From Leptodactylus fallax (Eukaryota; Chordata; Amphibia; Anura; Leptodactylidae), in NCBI GenBank assembly GCA_947044405.1, contig CAMRHE010000352.1, positions 744,001-808,000 of the forward strand: DNA of 64,000 nucleotides. Reading direction: 5' to 3'. A program made the translations under genes and the position numbers. Below are positions 43,807 to 56,600 of the stretch, one piece after another. The notes beneath the pieces were generated by a model, which saw only the letters and a program-made list of their open reading frames with translations, was not told the origin of the DNA and did no database searches. Positions within the stretch are counted from its first letter, which is position 1. Every line of letters begins with the position of its first letter.

Positions 43807-45462
43807 TCAGTTCTCTGTGTGTAATGATCTCCGCTTAGGTCGGTGTTGGTTGTACAGCCTAACCGCGGTGGGGAGGAAAGACTTCCGATAGCGCTCCTTC
43901 TCACACCTAGGGTGGAGCAGTCGGTCACTGACAGTACTGCTCAGCGCGATCACAGTCTCATGCATGGGATGGGACTTCTTCTTCTGCATGGAGCTCACCA
44001 CGGACAGTATCCTTCTGTCACCCACCACCTGCACTGGGTCCAGTGGGCTCCCCAGGACAGAGCTGGCCCTTCTAATCAGCTTGTCAAGTTTATTTCTGTC
44101 CCTGGTTGATATACTGCTCCCCCAGCAGGCCACTCCAAAGAAGATGGCTGATGCCACTACCGAGTTGAAGAAAGTTCTAAGAAGTGCCCCCCGGATTCCA
44201 AAGGCTCTCAGTTTCCTAAGCAGGTAGAGCCTGCTGTGGCCCTTCCTGTACAGGACCTCCATATGACCTGCCCAGTCCAGCTTATTATTAAGGAGCAAAC
44301 CCAGGTACTTATAGGTGTTCACAATCTCGATGCCCGTCCCCAGGATGTCCACTGGATTTGGAGGGCATCTGCCTTTGCGGAAGTCCACCACCATCTCCTT
44401 GGTCTTCCCCGCGTTAATCTTCAGGTGGTTCCGGTGGCACCAGTCCACAAAATCCTGGTTCAGTTCTCTGTACTCCCTGTCATCATCATCTGTGATGAGA
44501 CCCACTATTGCAGAGTCATCAGAATACTTCTGTAGGTAGCAGCTGGATGAGTTGCACCTAAAATCTGCAGTGTACAGTGTGAAGAGGAAAGGGGCGAGAA
44601 CCGTACCCTGAGGTGCCCCCGTATTACAGATCACGGTACCTGACACACAGTCTCGGGCTCTCACGTATTGAGGTCGATTTGTGAGGTAGTCTAGGAGCCA
44701 GTTGGAGAGGTGGTGGTCCACTCCAGCAAGGCCCAGCTTGTCCCTCAATAACCTGGGCTGTATGGTGTTAAAAGCACTGGAGAAGTCAAAGAACATTATT
44801 CTCACTGTGTTCCCTGGTTTCTCCAGGTGAGACAGAGCCCTGTGCAGAAGATCGATGATGGCATCATCTACCCCAATGCCCGGCCGATAAGCAAACTGGA
44901 GGGGGTCCATAGCGGGGCTCACTAGAGAGCGGAGATGTGTGAGAACCAATCTCTCCAAGATCTTCATCAGGTGGGATGTCAGTGCTACAGGTCTGTAGTC
45001 GATGAGGTCCATAGGGTGGGGTTTCTTTGGAACTGGTACCACACAAGAAGATTTCCATAATTCAGGGACTATTTCCTGCCTCAGGCTCATATTATACATA
45101 TATGTAATTATACCACACAGCTGGTCCCCGCAAGTCTTAATTAGCCTTGCACTGATGTCATCTGGCCCTGCGGCTTTCCTCGCCTTGATCTTTTTCATCT
45201 CCTTCCTCACCTGGGCCCGTGTGAAGGTCAGACTGTGGCCAGATAAAGACGGATTTCTGGATTTACTGATCTGTTGGGAAGTGGCCGCATGGGGAGAAGT
45301 CATTGTGGTGGGGGAAGCTGAAGGACATGCTGGGGTGGGAGGAGCTGGTGTGTGATCAAATCTGTTGAAGAATAGGTTTAGTTCATTAAGCCAATTAACA
45401 TCTGCCTCAATCTGGAAGACAGACTGTTTATGACCCGAAATTGACTTAAGCCCCTCCCAGAC
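43807..45462 (-). pseudogene. LINE reverse transcriptase half of the polyprotein
   Basis: In the second frame the sequence can be read from GVWEGLKSISGHKQSVFQIE, just after the G-run shift, to TGA at 43807-43809. It contains KARKAAGPDDISARLIK (finger region), DYRPVALTSHLMKILERLV, FAYRPGIGVDDAIIDLLHRA, IMFFDFSSAFNTIQP (first catalytic Asp), NTGAPQGTVLAPFLFTLYTAD and LQKYSDDSAIVG, the Y-DD catalytic box (YSDD). The C-terminal part contains NAGKTKEMVVDFRKG and KYLGLLLNNKLDW, and a basic tail. The open part is about 550 codons with no further break. The reverse transcriptase itself looks intact; only the join to the endonuclease half is broken. Confidence 0.87.
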
Positions 45463-46720
45463 CCCCCCTTATGTCTTTTCTTTCCATTTGCTTTTCCATT
45501 TTTTCTTTATAACTGGCTTTTCCCTGCCTGATTTGATGCCTCAGCTCCTTTTGTACTTCCCCCAACCCCTCCTTATCTCTTGTCCTGAATGCCATCTTTT
45601 CCTCCTTAAGTAGTGTTTTTATATCAGAGTTAATCCATGGTTTGTTATTGGAGAAGCACCTCACCACTTTTGTGGGTACTGTGTTGTCCACACAAAAATT
45701 AATGTAGTCTGTTATGCAGTGTGTGAGTCCTTCTATATCTTCTCCATAAGAATCCTGCAGCACTTCCTATGCGGTTGTGTCAAAACAATCCCTCAGAGCC
45801 TCATCACTCTCCTCGGACCATATCCTCACTGTGCGAGTGACAGCTGGTTCTCTACGTACAAGTGGCTTGTACACAGGTCGGAGATGTACTAGGTTGTGAT
45901 CCGATCTCCCCAGGGGCGGTAGGGCTGATGAGTTATATGCCTCCCTCACGTTGGCAAAGAACAAGTCTAGTGTTTTGTTGTCTCTTGTGTGGCAGGTTAC
46001 ATACTGTGTGAAACTGGGCAGTGTGGATGATGGAGAGGCATGGTTGAAATCACCCGACAGAAGAAAGAGGGCCTGGGGGTGCTGAGACTGTAACTGGCTC
46101 AGCGTGGCTTGTAGGACCTCGCAGGCAGTGTCAGCTTTCGCAGAGGGGGGGACATATGCAGCTATCACGATGACATGTGATAGTTCCCTTGGTAGGTAGA
46201 AAGGTCTCATGCTCACAGCTAATAGTTCAATGTCCTTACAGCAAGTTTGCTCCTTAATCACAATGTGCCTAGGATTACACCATCTATTATTCACAAACAT
46301 TGCCAGCCCTCCTCCTTTCCTCTTACCGCTCTCCCTTGTCCTGTCTGCCCGAAGGAGTTTAAAACCATCCAAGGAGACCAGAGGGTCAGGAGTAACTTCA
46401 GTGAGCCAAGTCTCTGTAAGTAGCATCATGCTGCATGCCCGAAACTCCTGATGATGCCTGGTGAGCGCTGTTAGTTCATCCATCTTGTTTGCAAGAGATC
46501 TCACATTGCCCATGATGATGGAGGGAACAGCTGGTCGGTAACGCCTCTTTTTAATCCTCTGAAGAGTTCCTGCTCTGCATCCCCTCACCCGCTTTTTCTT
46601 TCTCCAAATCTCACGGGGGATGTGTGACCAGATGGTATGCCGTCCTACTGTGTCTCTGAGCTGCAGAATTTCCTCTCTTGTATAGACAAAGGAATTGTCT
46701 GCATACACAAAAGATCCCAT
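45450..46720 (-). pseudogene. LINE endonuclease half of the polyprotein
   Basis: From ATG at 46720 (MGSFVYADNSF). IIMGNVRSLANKMDELTAL opens the apurinic/apyrimidinic-type endonuclease; LLTETWLTEVTPDP supplies the metal-binding Glu, then LLSGDFNHASPSSTLPSF and GRSDHNLVHLRP carry the conserved Asp/Asn and the final SDH catalytic motif. A TAG at 45767-45769 interrupts the frame, and the same frame resumes at once (VLQDSYGEDIEGLTHCI) up to 45446. It stays open except for that codon. The frame is then lost at a run of seven Gs (minus strand; 45462-45468), where six would keep it in register with the reverse transcriptase part. The enzyme nicks target DNA to prime reverse transcription. Confidence 0.85.
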
Positions 46721-46920
46721 TTTCAAGCAGAACAAAAGACAGATAAAAACAAAAAAAAAGTATCACAAGGGTCCAAGTCTTTGTGTGTGTTTCTTCATAG
46801 TGCAAAAGTCCTTAAGTAGAGAGGTACAAAACGAGTCATAGAAAGAAAAATAAGATAGAGAGTCTCAGAGCTGCTGTAGCTGGCAGCCACTCCAGCGGCG
46901 CCATCTTGGAGCAGTCTGCC

Positions 46921-47339
46921 CCCTCCCCTATCCATTACTACTAATATGGTTTATTTACATGTAATTCTGTCAGGAGTAACTGGACAATAGCAAAGAAATA
47001 GCTGACAAAAGTTAGCATAATATAGTAGATTCAGGAACACTGGACTGCAAATAAAAGAAGGCATGATGCAGACTATGAGATCCCTGAGACAGGAAAATAG
47101 CAGATTAATATCCCATCTTTAATCACTCAAGCATCCAGAAGTAGATAGAAATACAGAAGTAGATTTTTAACTTTTACATTTTCAGCTGTGAAATGCTGCA
47201 GAATGTTCAGTTTCAGCAGTTTCCAAAAGTGTGTAGAGGCTGTGGGGAGAAACGGTCCCTCCCATCTGTATTCACTGTGTGGAGAGGCCAATCCCTCCTC
47301 CTTCCACTCACTGTGAAGACATCTTGCCTATCCACTGTA
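46921..47339. other. Intronic DNA between LINE and Tc1
   Basis: No repeat or gene is recognised in this 420-bp stretch. Confidence 0.35.
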
Positions 47340-48948
47340 CAGTGAGGAAAAAAAAGTATTTAGTCAGCCACCAATTGAGCAAGTTCTCCCACTTAAAAAG
47401 ATGAGAGAGGCCTGTAATTGACATCATAGGTAGACCTCAACTATGAGAGACAAAATGAGAAAACAAATCCAGAAAATCACATTGTCTGATTTTTAAAGAA
47501 TTTATTTGCAAATTATGTTGGAAAATAAGTATTTGGTCAATAACAAAAGTTCATCTCAATACTTTGTTATATATCCTTTGTTGGCAAGGACAGAGGTCAA
47601 ACGTTTTCTGTAAGTCTTCACAAGGTTGGCACACGCTGTTGCTGGTATGTTGGCCCATTCCTCCATGCAGATCTCCTCTAGAGCAGTGATGTTTTGGGGC
47701 TGTCGCTGGGCAACACGGACTTTCAACTCCCTCCAAAGGTTTTCTATGGGGTTGAGATCTGCAGACTGGCTAGGCCACTCCAGGACCTTGAAATGCTTCT
47801 TACAAAGCCACTCCTTCATTGCCCTGGTGGTGTGCTTGGGATAAAGGTCATGCTGAAAGACCCAGCCACGTTTCATCTTCAATGCCCTTGTTGATAGAAG
47901 GAGGTTTGCACTCAAAATCTCACGATACATGGCCCCATTCATTCTTTCATATACACGGATCAGTCATTCTGGTCCCTTTGCAGAGAAACAGCCCCAAAGC
48001 ATGATGTTGCCACCCCCATGCTTCACAATAGGTATGGTGTTCTCTGGATGCAACTCAGCATTCACTCTCCTCCAAACACGGCGAGTTGTGTTTCTACCAA
48101 ACAGTTCTACTTTGGTTTCATCTGACCATATGACATTCTCCCAATACTCTTCTGGTACATCCAAATGCTCTCTAGCAAACTTCATACGGGCCCGGATATG
48201 TACTGGCTTAAGCAGGGGGACACGTCTAGCACTGCAGGATCTGAGTCCCTGGCAGCGTAGAGTGTTACTGACGGTAGCCTTTGTTACGTTAGTCCCAGCT
48301 TTCTGCAGGTCATTCACTAGGTCCCCCCGTGTGGTTCTGGGATTTTTGCTCACCGTTCTTGAGATCATTTTGACCACGCAAGATCTCACCCTGTTGGGAG
48401 CTCCTGATCGAGGGAGATTATCAGTGGTCTTGTATGTCTTCCATTTTCTAATTATTGCTCCCACAGTTGATTTCTTCACACCAAGCTGCTTGCCTATTGC
48501 AGATTCAGTCTTCCCAGTCTGGTGCAGGTCTACAATTTTGTTTCTGGTGTCCTTCCACAGCTCTTTGGTCTTCACCATAGTGGAGTTTGGACTGTTTGAG
48601 GTTGTGGACAGATGTCTTTTATACTGATAACAGTTTCAAACAGGTGCCATTACTACAGGTAATGAGTGGAGGACAGCGGAGCCCCTTAAAGAAGAAGTTA
48701 CAGGTCTGTGAGAGCCAGAAATCTTGCTTGTTTGTAGGTGACCAAATACTTATTTTCCACCATAATTTGCAAATAAATTCTTTAAAAATCAGACAATGTG
48801 GTTTTCTGGATTTGTTTTCTCATTTTGTCTCTCATAGTTGAGGTCTACCTATGATGACAATTACAGGCCTCTCTCATCTATTTAAGTCTATTTAAGTGGG
48901 AGAACTTGCACAATTGGTGGCTGACCAAATACTTTTTTTTCCCCACTG
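47340..48948 (-). mobile_element. Tc1-type transposon, family B, copy 2
   Basis: The ends CAGTGAGGAAAAAAAAGTAT and CTTTTTTTTCCCCACTG sit between TA at 47338-47339 and 48949-48950; length 1609 bp. It aligns along its whole length with 12149-13750 with only scattered differences, so both derive from the same active element. A small TCTATTTAAG duplication lies near the right end (48880-48897). Confidence 0.93.
47556..48578 (-). pseudogene. Tc1 transposase (family B) with one nonsense codon, second copy
   Basis: 340 codons in one frame from ATG at 48578 ([20 protein letters not shown]) to the stop at 47556. A single TGA at 47964-47966 (codon 205) breaks it, where copy 1 reads AGA; the frame continues to a Met seven codons on. 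The first Asp ([10 protein letters not shown]), the glycine-rich box [12 protein letters not shown], the second Asp (FQHDLYPKH) and Glu (LNPIENLW) all remain, although LYPKH replaces the usual NDPKH beside the second Asp. The C-terminus ANKGYITKY is complete. The lesion differs from that of copy 1, so the two copies died independently. Confidence 0.93.
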
Positions 48949-48950
48949 TA

Positions 48951-50254
48951 TCTATGGCTGGGATTTCAATAGTAACAAGGAGTGAACTCTGAAAAGTTAC
49001 TGACTATTTAAAAGATTTTTAATCACTTATATTTGAAAAAAGGTTTAGAGTTTTAAAGATTTTCTCTAATCATCTTAGTGGTGACAGTCTGTTGCCTTGA
49101 TAGATTGCCAGTGGATCCAACCATGCATGCAAGAGCATTTCGTTTGTACTGTCTGATAAGTATCTCTTCGGCTTTTTGCATTTCCTAAGCATTGCATGCT
49201 CTGACTAAGGTGAATTTGCTGAACATCCACCCCTTGGAAGATCAACTGTCTTCAATGTTTTCAACTGTGAATGGGGATGAGTAAAAAGGAATCGGACAGA
49301 ATCAAACTTGACCTGAATTTTTAAAGAGTTTTGGGTTTAACTTGAGCCTGAAAATTTTGGGGTTCGCCATCCAAGAAACATTATTATAATCTGGTGTCTC
49401 CTCGGACCTCAGAGTATAATTGGAGGCCTAAGGGAGGTGAGTAAAATAACTGTTATACTCACCTTGCCTCACCTCTCCTGGGCATCCAACTGTTCCATGG
49501 CATCCTCTTCAGACCTCTTCTGGCCTCTGGCTGACGTCACACTGGGTCAAAGTGTCACATGACGTTGGCTATGTTAAATAAATAATGACGCTGTGTAATT
49601 TTTCATGTGTTGCTCATCTGAGGTTGCATTTACCTAATTTTAAGATTTAAGAACATTTATAAATAAATCCTGATTTGTAAAATCATAGAATTCTAAATGG
49701 GTGTACTTTGTTTTTTTTCACGACGGTATGATTCCCACATATTTTGCAGTGCTATACAGAGATCACAGTCTAATTTCACAATCTGGTAACTCTCACAGTG
49801 TTTTTAGTCAGATTGTGTCAGAATTTGCAGATTTTTGTGTGTCAGTTCTCATTTACAAAGTAACTAAATAACCCAGTGATTGTGTTTCCATGTCTGTTAC
49901 TGCAGCCATTATTTGTGCCCTTTGTGCAGTTCATCCTCTCATCCTGAGCTGTTACGTGAGAGCAATAGGATTGACACCTCTTCAAAAACCTCTTCAAAAA
50001 CACACTGTGGACCATGTAGGGTTTATGCTTAAACAAAAAAATGCAACAGCATTGAGCAGTGCATCGTGTAAAACTTTGATGAACACTTAAATTGTGAGAA
50101 TGTATGGGTCGGTTCTCACCTTGTATGGTTGTGTGTTGGACACAACAATCTCACATGCACTTCAATATATTGGGTGTTGAAAAACCGCTGGAGCCTGAAC
50201 TGTCTTTGAACCAAGTTGTCCCTTGCTATTTTGAAAGGTCCTTTGTATCACCAT
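48951..50254. other. Intronic DNA with several repeat fragments
   Basis: 49060-49180 (AGATTTTCTCTAATC, GGTGACAGTCTGTTG, ATTGCCAGTGGATCC) is related to the foldback at 63475-63735. 49395-49490 is the GGAGGCCTAAGGGAGGTG / CTCACCTCTCCTGG repeat. 49568-49725 (TTAAATAAATAATGACGCTG, AATGGGTGTACTTTG) looks like a Tc1 end of the family at 41460-42022. The rest shows nothing. Confidence 0.4.
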
Positions 50255-50420
50255 ATTCCACTTGATAAAGGGGTTTTGAACCCCGAAACGCCTTCAGCGT
50301 CGTGTTGTTTTGGTTGATATATACGAATAAAGGAACGCATGTTTTGAAATATCCCGGGTGAGCGCGGTGCTGTTTATACTCCTTCTTCCTGCCTGGTGGG
50401 TGGGGTATCCTCTGGTCATG
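50255..50420 (+). repeat. Repeat tail containing a hammerhead-like fold
   Basis: ACTTGATAAAGG, CCCCGAAACGCC, then GAATAAAGGAACGCATG and GAGCGCGGTGCTG: an arrangement seen in a very common amphibian repeat tail. It is likely the 3' end of a retroelement. The autonomous partner is not in this window. Confidence 0.5.
50259..50304 (+). ncRNA. Decayed hammerhead-ribozyme-like motif
   Basis: The order and pairing follow a hammerhead. CAC (50259-50261) pairs with GTG (50302-50304) as stem I. TTGATAA (50262-50268) takes the place of CUGAUGA, with two transitions. GGGGTT/AACCCC (50270-50275, 50279-50284) is a perfect stem II with a TTG loop. GAA follows, then ACGC/GCGT (50288-50291, 50297-50300) is a perfect stem III with a CTTCA loop. 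C50301 would be the cleavage nucleotide. One extra A precedes stem II. The core changes (C3 and G8 positions) probably abolish activity. Confidence 0.45.
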
Positions 50421-52890
50421 TAGGGTTCATGTCTTTGATTGAGAGGCCACTCTGTACAATCAGATGTTAATTCTCTTTGCAAAACTCGAGTGCTTATCAA
50501 TGTTTACTTTAAACTGTACACCCTGGAGGACAACGGTATTTTGTAGGTTGCACAGAGGAATAATTTACATTTCTCTACCTGTTATTTGTAATTATAAAAT
50601 CTTTAGTTTTATAGATTAAGTGCTCCCATAGAGCTAAGTTATAGATGCATTGCTACTGTTCTTTAATTCCATGCTCTGCAGCATCTCCCTGCTGTTTACC
50701 CTGCACCTCCTGATTCATATGATGATAGAACTACAGACACACAAACAGATTCAGCATTGTTGGATGGGGTGCAATAGCTCTGTTCATCAGGGGCAAAATA
50801 GTTCATAAAGACAAAGGCATAACAATGAACTTTAACATGCATTGTATTTAATGGGAATATACCCTACAAATAATGCAATGGCGATCATTTATACCTGAGG
50901 ACGGAGGGCATGTAACCAATGTCATTTAAATCCATTTACTCTCCCTCAGTGTAGCAGAGTGCCCTCACAGAAGGCTCTTTACACCGCGAGAATGCCACAG
51001 GCTGAGGCTCGTTCTCTCACCGCCACTCACTAATGTGCTCTCTTGGCTGGCTGCCAGGCCCACAAGTCAAACAGTACCTGCCAGAGTGCATTAGCCGGGT
51101 GTCAGTGATAGCCCAGGCCTTGCCGTCCAATAAACATCCAATGAAATTATCTCTTGGCAAGAGGCTGGCGGCCCCACTCTACACACATGTCACTCAGGTT
51201 TATGGGTGCGTATGTGTAATGGGCTGTACAACAGCAAACTGCTCTGAACTCCATCAAAAAGCACTTCTCCAGAACTGGGACAAAACTCAAGAAATGCAAA
51301 GGTGGCTCCAAAAAAAATCTACAACTGCTCTCCTTTTTACGCTTTTAAGGAATATTTGGAGTTCAAGCTGCGGTTTAAATCCATGGGAAATCTTATCCCT
51401 GGCCTCCCTGTGCTGGCTGCTTTGTAGAACTTGGCAAAGTCATAAATTATAGTGTGCGCACTGCACTAATGGCAAGAAATTTACAGCCAATCAGCAACGG
51501 AGCCACCCCTGTAGACTATGAACATAGGTTTATATGCTGCCTCCTGACCACTACAAGTGTGACTCTGACACTGAAAATAATAGTAACACTTCCGGTCCTG
51601 TGTTCTGGTGATATTGCTGTAAAGGCAAGCCCTAGAATGTTTGGGCTCTTAGGAGGTTCCCATTTGACGTGGATCCAGCAGGTGGCACTGTCTTGGCTTT
51701 GGGTGCATTAGCTATGTGGTCTAGTGGGCGTTATGACAACTTCTCATTCACCTAACTGTATTGGTTAAATGGGAGGTGCTATGACAACCTTTCATTTCAT
51801 CACATTGGTTTGTTTTCAGTTGCTTGTGAGACACTGCAAAATGTGAAGGAAATCATTAATGTGAATGAAATCTGTGTTGGAAGAAGGAATTTTTTTAGGG
51901 TCACAGTTTAACGGTTTTAGAGACCTTTGGGGCCATAATGGAAACCATATTGGTTTTCACACGGTTTTCCAAGACCGATTAGAACAGGTATATTTACTGG
52001 GGCACTTACCATTCCAGTAATTTAGCAAGTACTAGGATCACAGTGAGGTGCTAGATGCAAAATGTGATGGTCGACGATTTGCTGTAAGTCGAAGGTCTCT
52101 ATGTCTTGTGACCATAAAATTTGTCATAAAAAATATATTGTGCCTGACTAAATAGTAAGATTATGTACGTAGACATTACCACTGGGAAATCAATCTGAAA
52201 AAAGAACTCTAGGATTATGGTGAGGACACACTAGAAATCGTGTGTTAACTCCAGACTTCATAATCCCAGAGTCAGTGAATGGTGCGTCTCATTCATGACA
52301 AGCCTTCTACCGGGTCAGGTGTCTGGAGAGGAAATCTTGGGGAAGGCAGCACAGAAGTTAAAAAAAAAAAAAAAAGTAGTATTTTTGCACAGACCTACGA
52401 TTTGCTCAAAAAAATTGTGACTTTTTTGCAAAAACTGATGTATAAGGCATAATAAATCTGTCCCACTGTGTACCAAACAGTTATAACTGCACTCTGTTCT
52501 GGGACCACAGATGCCGTCACTAATAAGTGAAACACTGATTAATTCCAGGCTATTTCTCATCACTGGCCTCATTTGCAAAATTTCACAGTCAGTAATGAGA
52601 AATAAACTGGAATTAAAGGGGTTTTCGGGGGACTAAAAAAATGTGAATAAAGTCAGGAAATGCTTGTTGTATGAATGAAGAAGCATAACTCAGTACCTTT
52701 ACATGCGTGAAGACAATTTTTCCCATTCCTCATATCTTCAGGCTTATGCAGTATTTCCTGGTTGTGGGAGTATCCTTCCCACCATCTGCCAACTGCACCT
52801 CCTAACCGTTTTTCATGCCTGCCCAGTGCTCCCTTCTCACATCCTCTTTCCCAGTCCAGTAAACCCTCTGATGATGTGCAATACTCATCG
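50421..52890. other. Mostly repeat-free intronic DNA
   Basis: 50880-51200 is GC-balanced and has no recognised repeat. It includes GGCTGGCTGCCAGGCCC, TGCCAGAGTGCATTAGC and CCAATAAACATCCAATG. It is the segment I would test first as an eya2 intronic enhancer. An open frame at 51033-51452 is not convincing as protein. 52360-52375 is an A-run. No exon is seen. Confidence 0.35.
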
Positions 52891-52958
52891 TCTTGCTATA
52901 TATATATATATATATATATGTATATGTATACATACGCACACACACACACACACACACA
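52891..52958. repeat. Compound microsatellite (TA)n(TG)n(CA)n
   Basis: A TA run of about 12 units at 52897-52919, a short TATG part, then a CA run at about 52936-52958. The CA run abuts a Tc1 end without the usual TA. Confidence 0.9.
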
Positions 52959-54094
<1,136 letters not shown>

Positions 54095-54190
54095 ATACTG
54101 AGTATATTTATAAGTAAGCTTTCAGGAGTACTCGCTCCCTTCATCAGACATGGTGTGATACAAGAACTGAAAATTAACAGATTTTTATAC
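54095..54190 (-). mobile_element. Penelope-like element fragment with hammerhead-like core
   Basis: On the minus strand it reads ACCATGTCTGATGAAGGGAG, CGAGTACTCCTGAAAGC, then TTACTTATAAATATACTCAG. CTGATGA (54141-54147), a 5-bp stem with loop CGAGTA, and GAAA (54120-54123) give the hammerhead core order. Penelope-like elements are known to carry short-stem-III hammerheads. Stem III (AGC TT ACT) has one mismatch, so it is worn. The fragment interrupts or replaces the end of the Tc1 element. Confidence 0.45.
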
Positions 54191-54470
54191 ACATGGTTTT
54201 CAAAGCATTTTAGAGTCCTTAAAAAAAAATTGCAATCTAAGTAGAGAAGTTATTTACAACAGGTCAAAAAAACAGTCTGGAAACTTGTGGTGCGTGACGG
54301 AGGGATCAGTAATTCTTGCTGTTATCTGTTTGCTATCAGGAGGTGATTTGTGACCCTCACAGGTCACACATAGTGTGATTTGAAGCTGGCATGACTATTG
54401 AGTTCAGTTCATGGTTCAAACATAGTGTGAACATATATACACACATACATACATACACACACACACACAC

Positions 54471-55149
54471 CCGTGTTTCTCCGACAATAAGAACTATCCC
54501 GAAAATAAGCCTTAGCATGATTTTTCAGTTTTGGAGTATGCTTCAAATATAAGCCCTACTCCAAAAATAAGCCCTACCCCAAAAATAAGCCCTAGCTTCA
54601 GTTCATTAAAAAAAAAAAAAAAAAGTGTCCAGACAGCTATATATGTAAAAAGTAAATAGAATACAGCAGAACAGATACCCTTTATCAATGAAAGCAGACA
54701 CCCCAAATATAATTGCACCCCCAAGAGAATCACACATTGACTTTAAGGGAGCTATCTGTACAAGATGGCACTAGTGAGATAGTTCTCCACAACAATAAGG
54801 GTTGACTATTGGTAGTGCTGGTTTCTCACACATAGATCGGGTAGTCCCGCTGGCATGACTACATTGTGGCTGCCTCCGGTCACCAGGGGGAGCCAACTGC
54901 TACACTTGGCTGCAGTGGAACTCTGCTGCAATGGCAAGGGGCCTGAGACAGGAGTGACACAGATCTGTGTGTGAGAGCCCATCCACCATTAGCACTTACC
55001 AACTCTAAATTGTTTTGGGTGTAAGGGGCTCTGGTGAGTGGATTGTTGTTCATGGAAAAAAAATAAGACATCCCCTGAAAATAAGCCCTAACCCATCTTT
55101 CAGAGCAAAAAATAATATAAGACCCTGTCTTATTTTTGGAGAAACACGG
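54471..55149. mobile_element. DNA repeat with AATAAGCCCTA tandem ends
   Basis: The left end CCGTGTTTCTCCGACAATAAG and right end CTTATTTTTGGAGAAACACGG are inverted. Next to the ends, AAAATAAGCCCTA units repeat (54560-54595 and 55076-55095). The interior has no coding. I know this kind of repeat from several vertebrates but cannot name its superfamily with confidence. Confidence 0.55.
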
Positions 55150-55226
55150 TATATAATATACACACATATATATGAATTTGTGCATGTACATAGTTACCTA
55201 TATACACATATGTATGTGTATATACA

Positions 55227-55261
<35 letters not shown>
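55150..55261. repeat. TA/TG/CA-rich microsatellite
   Basis: ACACATATATATG-like sequence ending in a TA run at about 55238-55262 that abuts the broken Tc1 element. Confidence 0.85.
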
Positions 55262-55915
<654 letters not shown>

Positions 55916-55978
55916 ATATGTACATATTTATTTGCGTATGTATGTGTATATAAGAATATGCATATGTATCTGTGTATA

Positions 55979-56158
55979 CAGTGGGGAAAAAAAAGTATTT
56001 AGTCAGCCACCAATTGTGCAAGTTCTCCCACTTAAAAAGATGAGAGAGAGGCCTGTAATTGTCATCATAGGTAGACCTCAACTATGAGAGACAAAATGAG
56101 AAAACATATCTAGAAAATCACTGTGTGATTTTTTTTAAGAATTTATTTGCAAATTATG
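55979..56158. mobile_element. Solo terminal repeat of Tc1 family B
   Basis: CAGTGGGGAAAAAAAAGTAT, AGTCAGCCACCAATTGTGCA and CTCAACTATGAGAGACAAAA match the ends of 12149-13750 and 47340-48948. TA lies at 55977-55978. The rest of the element is missing; an AT-rich MITE follows directly. Confidence 0.85.
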
Positions 56159-56600
56159 GGGGCACAGTTATTAATCCAAGTCCGACACTTTTCTGTCTAC
56201 ATTTGCGCCAAAATTCATAGCACACAGCATTTATGACATATTTATGAACAGTGTGCACCAGAAAGAAAATAAAAATACGACAAGCTAGACACTTTTGAAA
56301 AATGTGCACCAGAAAGGGCGTGGTTTAGAAGTGTCTCACTTTACAACACATTTATGAAACGAAAAACAATGAATATGGCGCAGATTTCATGTGCAAAGTA
56401 GACCAAATTTAAAATGATGTAAAGATTTTACGACAGTTTACTTTGTGCGGCAAAAATTCCTGTCGTGCGCCACATATTTGTCTCATGGTGAGCCAGAATT
56501 TTGGAACTCCATCCATATTTATGAAGGTCTGTACGACAGATTCATAAATATGACTAAAAACTACGAATGGGATTCATAATTTAAGACCGTCCAAAGATAG
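56159..56600. mobile_element. AT-rich MITE
   Basis: GGGCACAGTTATTAATCC at the left; then GTGTGCACCAGAAAG, TTTACGACAGTTTAC and ATTCATAATTTAAGACC. It is full of CATTTATGAA-type words, of the same kind as the other AT-rich MITEs here. The ends are not certain. Confidence 0.4.

Larger units (their letters stand above)
43606..46920 (-). mobile_element. Nearly full-length CR1/L2-type LINE
   Basis: About 3.3 kb on the minus strand. The 5' end is GC-rich, reading GCTCCAAGATGGCGCC. One long ORF with endonuclease then reverse transcriptase follows, then a short 3' untranslated part ending in CCTTTAATAG-type sequence and (ATT)n at 43607-43626, the microsatellite tail usual for CR1/L2 elements. Only two lesions break the ORF. 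A G-run of about 14 lies near 43771. The exact clade (L2, Rex1 or CR1) cannot be fixed by eye. Confidence 0.85.

Noticed and set aside
43807..46720. A host gene with endonuclease and reverse transcriptase
   Set aside because: The domain order, (ATT)n tail and frame lesions show it is a LINE.
51033..51452. A 139-codon open frame as a protein-coding gene
   Set aside because: No family pattern, no splice context, and its second half is ordinary low-complexity composition. The underlying DNA is better viewed as possible non-coding conserved sequence.
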